Source: Turneriella sp942492915 (GTDB lineage Bacteria; Spirochaetota; Leptospiria; Turneriellales; Turneriellaceae). From it: DNA of 64,000 nt. The notes below the pieces were generated by a model that was not told the origin of the DNA, did no database searches, and saw only the letters and a list, made by a program, of their open reading frames with translations. Positions 8,242 to 15,514 of this stretch are shown in pieces; position 1 is the stretch's first letter, and each line of letters begins with the position of its first letter. Location of the stretch: assembly GCA_942492915.1 (NCBI GenBank), contig OW818662.1, forward strand, positions 2,294,001-2,358,000. Reading direction: 5' to 3'. The position numbers and the translations under genes are program-made.

Positions 8242-9082
8242 TGCGGGCGCGCAGCATGAAGAGACGCGGCAAGAGCCTTTCGGTGTCGACTTCTGCGATG
8301 CCCGTTTCGCGGAGTACTTCAAGTACCATTCGCCTGGTGCCGCTTGCCGAGGGCGTGTCGGTATCGATGACGCTGATAAATCCACCGCGCTTAAGAATGC
8401 GCACCGCTTCGGCAATTGCCTTTGCAGGGTCGGGCATTTGCGACAGCGCCATGCGCAAAATGACCGCGTCGAACGTGTCCGCGGCAATCGGCAATTGCTG
8501 CGCGTCAGCCTGCAACAAGACAATGCCGCCGCGTTCAGCGCGCCGCACGGCTGCGCGGCGAATGTGTCCCGAGTCGATGTCAACTGCGACGACCTTTTCG
8601 TAAGAGAGCGACATCGCTTCGAAGAAATCGCCTTCGCCGCAACCGATATCAGCTACCGTACCGCGACGCCCGCTTGCCAGATGCGCAAAGATATCTGAAT
8701 AAGGTAAATCAGGTTGCTCCATACGCCACCGCGAAAATGTTTCAGCCGAGCGCTCTGCAAGAATAGTGCGCTGTCTGACAGCGTCGCTGCTGATCTCTGG
8801 TATTTCATCTGCGACCTGCGCAAGCATCGCCAGAGCCGCAGCCGTGCGGGGTTCATTACACGTCTGCGTATTGAGGGCATAATAGGTGTGTTGACCGGTT
8901 TTTTCAGCGGTCAACAGATCAAGCTCGCGGAGTGCCTTGACGTGATGGCTCGTGTTTGACTGCGACAGATCAAGTATGTGTGAGAGCTCAGATACCGTTA
9001 AAGGTGTTTTCTTGAGCAGCAAATAGAGCCGTATGCGCACCGGCTCACCGAGCGCCTTAATGAGCGGCAGCGCGCCGGCCAT
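8234..9082 (-). CDS. ArsR-family regulator fused to a SAM-dependent methyltransferase
   Basis: The protein has 282 residues in two parts. Residues 1-75 are an ArsR/SmtB winged helix (LGEPVRIRLYLLL, then the recognition helix SQSNTSHHVKALRELDLL and a wing with GQHTYYAL). Residues 125-282 are a class I methyltransferase with the SAM-binding VADIGCGEG (143-151), acidic VDIDSGHI (168-174) and the LPIAADTFDAVILRMALSQM strand. No CxC metal site is visible in the ArsR helix, so a metal inducer is not supported. Such fusions are known in several phyla; a ligand linked to the methyl cycle is possible but unproven. The gene starts 2 bases after the stop of the membrane protein gene upstream. Confidence 0.87.
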   Translation of the reverse strand: MAGALPLIKALGEPVRIRLYLLLKKTPLTVSELSHILDLSQSNTSHHVKALRELDLLTAEKTGQHTYYALNTQTCNEPRTAAALAMLAQVADEIPEISSDAVRQRTILAERSAETFSRWRMEQPDLPYSDIFAHLASGRRGTVADIGCGEGDFFEAMSLSYEKVVAVDIDSGHIRRAAVRRAERGGIVLLQADAQQLPIAADTFDAVILRMALSQMPDPAKAIAEAVRILKRGGFISVIDTDTPSASGTRRMVLEVLRETGIAEVDTERLLPRLFMLRARKR

Positions 9083-9084
9083 TG

Positions 9085-9783
9085 TCAGTACCGGTAAGTA
9101 ATCTGCAGACCCGCGAATCGGTTATGCGCGAGAATCTGAATAGAAAAGGGAACAAGCATAATCGCACGAAACGTACCCATCGATATGAGCATAGAAGTCA
9201 TGCCCACATCGAACGGGTCAAACCCATTGGTGAACCAGATTTTTGAACTGACCCAGAAAAGGGCAAGGTCTCCGAAAAGAAAGCCGAGAAACGGCAGAAA
9301 GGTTGACTTGTTCTTGATCATCGAATTCGAATTCACGTACCAATACCCGAACGCGGGAGAAACGAGCGTCGCGCCTGCGGTCAGAAGCAGCGACTTCTCT
9401 GTATATTGGCGTTCGAACGGGGCATGCCCGGTTTCGTTGGCGACGAGGTCAATAAAAGCAAAGCTCTGGCGGTTACGCGAGTCAGCCCGAATGATCGCCT
9501 TCTCGGGAATCGTCGAGACGAATACGTCGAGACCTACCAGCGAGAAAAATGTCGTTTTGCAGCGCCAGTGCGCGCCGAGCGTAATCTCTTGTTCGACGCA
9601 GTTCACATTCAGACGCTTCAGCGACCGTTTCGCAACGTCCACGGCCTCTTCAGGGGTCTTGCCCGGCATGTCAAAAGATGATCCCACACCCCAGACAGGG
9701 GCAACCAGAGGCAAAAACACTGCAACCGCAAGGTAGCTCAAAAAACCGCGGGGGTAGGTTACGGGCATTCTGAACTGAGGCAT
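9085..9783 (-). CDS. Membrane protein of unknown function
   Basis: The 232-residue protein has an N-terminal signal or anchor (FLSYLAVAVFLPLVAPVWG) and a periplasmic-like domain of about 100 residues with two Cys (NCVEQEITLGAHWRCKTTFFSL). At least three hydrophobic segments follow in the C-terminal half. I do not recognise a family. It is immediately upstream of the ArsR-methyltransferase gene, so the two are probably co-transcribed, and the regulator may control it. An internal start 15 bases downstream (MPVTYPRG) is equally plausible. Confidence 0.6.
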   Translation of the reverse strand: MPQFRMPVTYPRGFLSYLAVAVFLPLVAPVWGVGSSFDMPGKTPEEAVDVAKRSLKRLNVNCVEQEITLGAHWRCKTTFFSLVGLDVFVSTIPEKAIIRADSRNRQSFAFIDLVANETGHAPFERQYTEKSLLLTAGATLVSPAFGYWYVNSNSMIKNKSTFLPFLGFLFGDLALFWVSSKIWFTNGFDPFDVGMTSMLISMGTFRAIMLVPFSIQILAHNRFAGLQITYRY

Positions 9784-9889
9784 TGCACGTAGATCGAAAG
9801 CCCAAACAGCGCGTCACGCGGGATTAACCAGTGACAGCCGCTGCCTGCCGTCGCGTTGACGACGTGTTTCAGCCGTAGCTTTTGCCGGT

Positions 9890-10135
9890 GTGAGTCCTGA
9901 GCTGCTCGAAATACTGGTTTGTCCACGTTCGAAGAAAAAACTGCGCCTTGCAGATACGGCGACGCTCAACAAAATCAACACGCTCATAAAAAGCGGCAAA
10001 TGCAAAGATATCTCGGGCGCTCTGATCGAAGAACCGGCAACAGAGGGTCTGTGGCAGAGCGAAACCGGGATTTTCTATTTTGTGCGCAATGACATTCCCG
10101 TATTGATCTATGATAATGCGGTGGAGCTTAAGTAG
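9890..10135 (+). CDS. Trm112/YcaR-like small protein
   Basis: The 81-residue protein starts at GTG and opens SPELLEILVCPRSKKKL, the signature of Trm112-like (UPF0434) proteins. The centre has an insertion (NKINTLIKSGK) and the end has GIFYFVRNDIPVLIYDNAVEL, matching the family's C-terminal strand. The family normally has a zinc-ribbon pair of Cys; only Cys10 remains here, so zinc binding is doubtful. In bacteria this family is often a small partner or activator of methyltransferases. It lies 12 bases before dxs and is likely co-transcribed. Confidence 0.75.
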   Translation: MSPELLEILVCPRSKKKLRLADTATLNKINTLIKSGKCKDISGALIEEPATEGLWQSETGIFYFVRNDIPVLIYDNAVELK

Positions 10136-10147
10136 CGACCGGCCGAC

Positions 10148-12079
10148 ATGTCAACGGAACGCACAGTGCGCGCTGATTTTGCCGCAATAGATACTCCGCA
10201 GGCGCTGCGAAAACTTGAACTCAGCGAGCTGCCACATTTCTGCAGTTATCTGCGATCATTTATACTCAATAGCGTCGCAGCCAGTGGCGGTCACCTGTCG
10301 TCTAACCTGGGCTCGATTGAACTGACAGTCGCGTTACATTATGTGTTCGATTCACCACACGACAAAATTCTCTGGGACGTCGGTCACCAGTGTTACGCGC
10401 ATAAAATTCTGACTGGCCGCAAGCATGCGATGCACGCAATTCGCAAAACCGGCGGACTTTCCGGTTTTCCCAAGCGCTCAGAATCGCCGCATGACTTCTA
10501 CAATACCGGCCATGCAGGAACCGCAATCTCGCAGGCAATGGGCGAAGCCATTGCAGCGCGGCTGAACCCTGCGCCCGGTCGCGTAATGCCGACGGCAATC
10601 GCTGTGGTCGGCGACGCGTCGATTGTCAGTGGCATGGCATTCGAGGCCATGAACCATGTCGGCTATGCACGCACGCCCATGCTGGTCGTGCTCAACGACA
10701 ACGAGATGAGTATTTCAAAAAACGTCGGTGCCATCAGTTACCACCTCACGAAACTCATCAATACCAGACTCTACCGTAAAAGTAAGCGTGGTTTTGTCAA
10801 TCTCATGGCAAAAATACCGCTCATCGGCCGCGTTATCAACCGACTCGCAAAACGCTTTCGTATGTCGATGAAGTCTCTTGCGACAGACCATCAGTTTTTC
10901 GGCGAACTGGGTTTTCGCTACCTCGGCCCGATCGACGGCCACGACGTGATTCGCACGGTGAACGTGCTTCAGTCGCTGCCTCCGGTTGAAGAACCGATTC
11001 TGCTGCATGTCGTGACGAAAAAAGGTTTCGGATACCCGCTGGCAGAAAAAGACCCGATTTTATACCACGGTGTTTCACTCTTTGACCCCGCAGCGGGCAT
11101 CGAGAAAAAGCCGGTCACGAAATGGGGGCTCAGCAAATTTGTGGGAGAAACCCTCACGCATCTTGCGGCCACGGACAAGAAGCTCGTCGTCATTACCCCG
11201 GCGATGAAAGAAGGCTCGGGCCTGAATACTTTTGCGAGTACTTTTCCTGATCGGTTCTTTGACGCAGGCATAGCCGAACAGCACGCGACAACTTTCGCCG
11301 GCGCACTCGCGCGCTCAGGGCTACACCCGTATCTCTGCATCTACTCGACTTTTCTGCAACGCGGTTACGACCAGCTGGTGCAAGATATCGCACTCATGAA
11401 TCTGCCGGTGAGGCTGGTAATCGATCGCGCCGGCTGTGTCGGCCAGGACGGCGAGACGCACCAGGGTTTCTATGACATCGCTTTCATGGCGGCGTTGCCG
11501 CATATACGCATTCTTTCAGCGCGAAATGCAGACCAGCTGGTGAAGATGCTCGCTTACGCAGGTCATGACAATTCGGGTCCGATTGCGATTCGTTTTCCCA
11601 AGAAGGATTTCGAGCCCTTCAATCTTTCTGCGGCTACCCGGGCTGCGCGCGCAAAATCGTACAATCCGTTTGCTGCAGAAAAACTTGCGCCGGGTTCTCA
11701 GGTTCTGATACTCAGCGAAGGTGTCTTCGCCGAAAAGGCTCTGCTGGCCCGCGAGATTCTGCAAAAACAGAAGATTTCGGCTGAAGTAATGGATGTCAGA
11801 TCTCTGCGACCGTTGCCGACGCAGCAGATACTGCGCTCCGCTAAAGGGAAAAAACTCATCGTCACCCTCGAAAACCACGGTATCACGGGCGGGTTAGCCG
11901 ACCTTCTTTCGCAGCAGCTGCGGGCGCACTCGATCAGCATCGCGCACGAGGCCTTTGCTTTTCCCGATGAAGTGGTGCCACACGGAACGATTGCCGATAT
12001 TGAAGATGCTTACGGCCTTAGCTCACAGAAGATCGCGCTGCGTATCGCGCGACGGCTCAAAAAGAAATCAAGCCGCTGA
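10148..12079 (+). CDS. dxs: 1-deoxy-D-xylulose-5-phosphate synthase
   Basis: The 643-residue protein condenses pyruvate and glyceraldehyde 3-phosphate in the first step of the MEP isoprenoid pathway and uses thiamine diphosphate. Marks include GGHLSSNLGSIELTVALH, DVGHQCYAHKILTGR, the ThDP motif VVGDASIVSGMAFEAMN...LNDNEMSIS, FRYLGPIDGHD, and the transketolase-type AGIAEQHATTFAGALA. The ThDP motif reads GDAS rather than the common GDGA, a difference seen in divergent DXS groups. Length is slightly above the usual 620 residues. Its 3' end overlaps the convergent gene by 12 bases. Confidence 0.96.
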   Translation: MSTERTVRADFAAIDTPQALRKLELSELPHFCSYLRSFILNSVAASGGHLSSNLGSIELTVALHYVFDSPHDKILWDVGHQCYAHKILTGRKHAMHAIRKTGGLSGFPKRSESPHDFYNTGHAGTAISQAMGEAIAARLNPAPGRVMPTAIAVVGDASIVSGMAFEAMNHVGYARTPMLVVLNDNEMSISKNVGAISYHLTKLINTRLYRKSKRGFVNLMAKIPLIGRVINRLAKRFRMSMKSLATDHQFFGELGFRYLGPIDGHDVIRTVNVLQSLPPVEEPILLHVVTKKGFGYPLAEKDPILYHGVSLFDPAAGIEKKPVTKWGLSKFVGETLTHLAATDKKLVVITPAMKEGSGLNTFASTFPDRFFDAGIAEQHATTFAGALARSGLHPYLCIYSTFLQRGYDQLVQDIALMNLPVRLVIDRAGCVGQDGETHQGFYDIAFMAALPHIRILSARNADQLVKMLAYAGHDNSGPIAIRFPKKDFEPFNLSAATRAARAKSYNPFAAEKLAPGSQVLILSEGVFAEKALLAREILQKQKISAEVMDVRSLRPLPTQQILRSAKGKKLIVTLENHGITGGLADLLSQQLRAHSISIAHEAFAFPDEVVPHGTIADIEDAYGLSSQKIALRIARRLKKKSSR

Positions 12080-13504
12080 ACTGATTTTCTTAGATATTTT
12101 TTCGTGAAGCTCGGCGTCGATCTCGGGGTCGAGCACGTAAATGATTCGGCGCAGAAAATCCTGCCCGAGATTAATGCGAATCTTTCGCGGATCGGGCCTG
12201 AAGGTATCGGGCTGAAATGCGATTTTTTTCACGCCGTCGACATTCAGAGTCGCCATATGCAACACCCCGAGCCGCTGCACGGTCGCGCGGCTTTGGAAAC
12301 GTCCGATATCGATAACGCGTACGACCTCAAAATAGGTTTGCCCGCTCTGCATCGTCATCGCAAGAATGAGCAGGTCATCAACCTTAATGACTTTTTGGTT
12401 GTGACTGAGAGACATTGAGATGTGATCGAGAAAATCGCGTATGACCTTTGGCCCGTATTGATAGAATGATGAATTGAGAATGTGCTTGATGGCCATAATC
12501 GGGTCTTTGGCCGGACGCCAGGCAGACTCGGTCGTCAGCGCTGCAAAATCGGTGGCCAGGCTGAGAATGTTCACGTCTTCTTCATAGACGACGAATTCTT
12601 TTATACCCGCGAGCTGGCGCAAGATGTCGCCCGCGACCTCTTTTTTGCCGCGCTTGTCATTATCTTGCACCAGATTCTGCAGCGTCGCGGTCATCCAGCG
12701 AAATTCGGGGTAGTTGTTCGATGCGGTGTTTTCAGGCAAAGTGCGTTTTTGGTTCAAAATCAGCCGCTTCACCTCAAACGACACGGTCGACTCGTGTGCG
12801 ACCATCAAATACGACAACAGCGGAAACTTTCTAACGTACGCGCGCTGCTCAGGTGTAAGCACCCCGCCTTCTGGAAGGTTCATTTTTGCCTTGCCGATTT
12901 GCGAGAGCATGCCCCCCATCATAAGCGGCTGCACCGCTTCTGACCCTCTACCCCGGTCTTTAGAGATCATGGCTTTCATAGACCGGGATTTTAGCGCCAT
13001 TGCCACGACCGCGCGCTTTACCGCCTGCTGCGAAAGCTCTGAGCCCGAGGAACCTTTTACGGTCTCGAGAATGTTGATGACACCGACCATCATGTCGGGC
13101 TGCTGTTCAAAGTCAGCGATGAATGAATTCACCTGCGTGTGCATTTTCTGTGAGTGTACAGCGCCAAAGGCGGCAAACTTTAGTTCGCTGAACAAGCTTT
13201 CGGTAGCCTGGGTGAGTTCAGCTACCCGCGTCTCGGTGAGTAGTTTGGTATCGCTGAGCCCTTCAAGGTCGGCACGTGCGCCCGACTTGATCCCCAGTTT
13301 ATCTTCGTCACCTTCCCTGTAAAAAACACCCGAACCAATATGCTGCAGCAGCTTATTGATCATGTCGCCGGTGGCCTGTTCTTTGCGGGGAATCAGAACC
13401 TGCCCGTTGGCGTTATAAAAGTTTACAGGAATCTGCTGAGTATCGCGCATGCGCGCAATCACTTCAGGAGAAAAATTGAACGGTTTGAGGGTCGTCTCAG
13501 ACAT
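12068..13504 (-). CDS. HD/HD-GYP-like signalling protein without a clear catalytic motif
   Basis: The 478-residue soluble protein starts with a short domain (VNFYNANGQVLIPRKEQAT) like the N-terminal part of spirochaetal HD-GYP proteins. It continues as a helical region in which the HD and GYP motifs would be expected (ALKSRSMKAMISK, MMGGMLSQIGKAKMNLP, LSYLMVAHESTVSFEVKRLI), but the metal-binding HD pair is not visible. This suggests a degenerate c-di-GMP phosphodiesterase acting as a sensor or adaptor. It could also be a distant HDOD-like protein. It stands alone on the minus strand and overlaps dxs tail to tail. Confidence 0.5.
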   Translation of the reverse strand: MSETTLKPFNFSPEVIARMRDTQQIPVNFYNANGQVLIPRKEQATGDMINKLLQHIGSGVFYREGDEDKLGIKSGARADLEGLSDTKLLTETRVAELTQATESLFSELKFAAFGAVHSQKMHTQVNSFIADFEQQPDMMVGVINILETVKGSSGSELSQQAVKRAVVAMALKSRSMKAMISKDRGRGSEAVQPLMMGGMLSQIGKAKMNLPEGGVLTPEQRAYVRKFPLLSYLMVAHESTVSFEVKRLILNQKRTLPENTASNNYPEFRWMTATLQNLVQDNDKRGKKEVAGDILRQLAGIKEFVVYEEDVNILSLATDFAALTTESAWRPAKDPIMAIKHILNSSFYQYGPKVIRDFLDHISMSLSHNQKVIKVDDLLILAMTMQSGQTYFEVVRVIDIGRFQSRATVQRLGVLHMATLNVDGVKKIAFQPDTFRPDPRKIRINLGQDFLRRIIYVLDPEIDAELHEKISKKISSAA

Positions 13505-13610
13505 CGCAGAAGTTCTGCCTTAACAAGCGACCGCTGCAGTCAAGGCAACATTGGATTCTTGTGTACTCACCATCGTCCATCCCCCGTGGGATGAACGCCC
13601 CATGCCGGAG

Positions 13611-14612
13611 TTACTTCGAAAGCCAGCGCATCATCGAGCGCAGCTTCTTGCCGACTTTTTCAATCGGATGGTTCTCTTCGCTCTTGCGCATGCTTTCAAA
13701 TTCTTTGCCGCCCGAACGCAGATCGGCGAGAAAATTCTTTGCAAACTTGGCGCCGTTGGCTTTCTGAATGTCAGCCAAGACCTCTTTCATCTTCTGTTTC
13801 ACGTGGCCGTCAATGACTCGCGGGCCGCTGACATAGTCACCGTATTCGGCGGTGTCAGATACGTAATAACGCATCTTTTCGAGACCACCTTCGTAAATGA
13901 GGTCAATAATCAGCTTGGTTTCGTGCAGGCATTCAAAGTATGCGATTTCGGGGTCGTAACCCGCTTCGATCAGCGTCTCAAAGCCAGCCTGTATCAGGTG
14001 GCTGATGCCGCCGCAGAGAACAGCCTGTTCGCCAAAGAGGTCAGTTTCTGTTTCTTCTTTGAATGTCGTTTCGAGAATGCCGGCGCGACCCCCACCCACA
14101 CCCATCGCGTGCGCGAGCGCACGCTTGTGCGCATTGCCCGTTGCATCTTGATAGATTGCGATCAGGCAAGGGACGCCGCCGCCTTCGGTATATACACGGC
14201 GAACGAGGTGACCAGGGCCTTTGGGCGCGACCATGTAGACATCCACATCTTTGGGTGGCACAATTTCATCAAAATGGATATTAAACCCGTGAGAAAATAC
14301 CAGCGCCTTGCCGGCTTTGAGTTTTGGCTTGATATGTTCTTCGTAGATTTCACGCTGGGACTGGTCAGGGGTGAGAATCTGAATAATATCGGCGCGGTCA
14401 GACGCGGTCGCCACATCGACGACTTCAAAGCCATCTGCCTTTGCCTCAGCTGTTGAAGAAGAGCCCGCCTTGAGGCCAATAATTACCTTGAGGCCCGAAT
14501 CGAGCATGTTTTGCGCCTGCGCACGGCCTTGCGAGCCGTAACCGATAACCGCTACCGTTGAGTTTTTGAGTACTGAAAGATCACAATCCTGATCGTAATA
14601 GAGTTTTGCCAT
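13611..14612 (-). CDS. ilvC: Ketol-acid reductoisomerase (NADP+), class I
   Basis: The 333-residue enzyme makes 2,3-dihydroxy-3-methylbutanoate and its isoleucine counterpart in branched-chain amino acid synthesis. Seen are the Rossmann motif GYGSQGRAQAQN, the HGFNIHF and VDVYMVAPKGPGHLVRR segments, and the knotted C-terminal domain with ETDLFGEQAVLCGG and CLHETKLIIDLIYEGG carrying the Mg-binding acidic residues. Length fits class I. It is followed by about 100 bases without a gene (13505-13610), which contain only a weak CATCCC/GGGATG hairpin. Confidence 0.97.
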   Translation of the reverse strand: MAKLYYDQDCDLSVLKNSTVAVIGYGSQGRAQAQNMLDSGLKVIIGLKAGSSSTAEAKADGFEVVDVATASDRADIIQILTPDQSQREIYEEHIKPKLKAGKALVFSHGFNIHFDEIVPPKDVDVYMVAPKGPGHLVRRVYTEGGGVPCLIAIYQDATGNAHKRALAHAMGVGGGRAGILETTFKEETETDLFGEQAVLCGGISHLIQAGFETLIEAGYDPEIAYFECLHETKLIIDLIYEGGLEKMRYYVSDTAEYGDYVSGPRVIDGHVKQKMKEVLADIQKANGAKFAKNFLADLRSGGKEFESMRKSEENHPIEKVGKKLRSMMRWLSK

Positions 14613-14716
14613 TTGTTAAAATCGCTTTCTGCGACAGAGCGTCAACGCTATGTCAGTAAGAGAAAACCTCTTGCCGTTCTGAAAGCATGGGCCCGGGTGT
14701 GGCTCGTTGGCCGAAA

Positions 14717-15514
14717 ATGAGGATTGATAAACTTCACGTTGCCTCACGCTGCGCTCTGCCCGGCGCCGTTGCCCTGCAGTCGGTTTCGGCACTGCTTCGC
14801 GCCCTATTGCTGCTTTGGGCCTCAAGTCAGGCTTTCGCCGCTTCTGAATCTGCGCCGCCCAAACTGAGCCCGGGCACGTCGTACGATCTCGAACTCGCCA
14901 ACGGAAGCGTACTCAAGGCGGCGGTGTTTCGTGAAATGAAGAACGGTGAACCGATCTTTGACATTCCGGGCCTTGGCGACCGGTTGCCGGTTAAAAACTT
15001 CCAGGCGACCCTGCACGACAACGTGCGCCGCTGGCATATAAGTGCCGGCATTGCGGCAATTGTACCGCTCGACCAACAGGTGCTGGGTTTTGGGCAGGGT
15101 CTGGCAGCAGATCTGCGCGCCGCAATTTCAGTATTTTCATTTCGCAGCGCCTGGCTGCCGCAATTGGGTTTTCTCGCAGGCTACACCCGCCTAACTGGCG
15201 AAAGAGCTATTCTTGCTGGCCCCGAACTCGCTGCGGGACCAGTCTGGTCGCACGCTCTCGATCAAGCCGGCAAACATTTGGTTATGACATCGGTTCATGC
15301 AGGCACTGGTTTCTACCAGCTACATAACCGCAGCCTCGACACGTCGTATGCCCAGACGACCTTTGTCGGCGTAGCCGGCGCTGGCTACATCTATCGCTAT
15401 GCCGCATGGGGTTATGGCATCAGTTACGCTCACACTTGGCTCTTTGACGCCAACTACCCGCTGCAAACCGGTCGCATGAATTTCTCAGTCACCTACTTCG
15501 GAGGAGAATCATGA
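14717..15514 (+). CDS. Outer-membrane beta-barrel-like exported protein
   Basis: The 265-residue form starts at MRIDKLHVAS; an ATG 30 bases upstream is in frame but adds no recognisable sequence. A signal peptide (LLRALLLLWASSQAFA) is followed by a short domain with AxGSxLKAAVFRE and then alternating aromatic/Gly strands (HISAGIAAIVPL, YGISYAHTWLF, MNFSVTYFGG) ending in an aromatic residue region typical of small barrels. No family recognised. Its stop overlaps the start of the amidase lipoprotein by 4 bases (ATGA), so they are translationally coupled and may act together at the outer membrane. Confidence 0.6.
   Translation: MRIDKLHVASRCALPGAVALQSVSALLRALLLLWASSQAFAASESAPPKLSPGTSYDLELANGSVLKAAVFREMKNGEPIFDIPGLGDRLPVKNFQATLHDNVRRWHISAGIAAIVPLDQQVLGFGQGLAADLRAAISVFSFRSAWLPQLGFLAGYTRLTGERAILAGPELAAGPVWSHALDQAGKHLVMTSVHAGTGFYQLHNRSLDTSYAQTTFVGVAGAGYIYRYAAWGYGISYAHTWLFDANYPLQTGRMNFSVTYFGGES

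Noticed and set aside
13551..14456. Open frame of 301 codons on the plus strand across ilvC
   Set aside because: Antisense to ilvC and without any family motif; the ilvC reading is certain.
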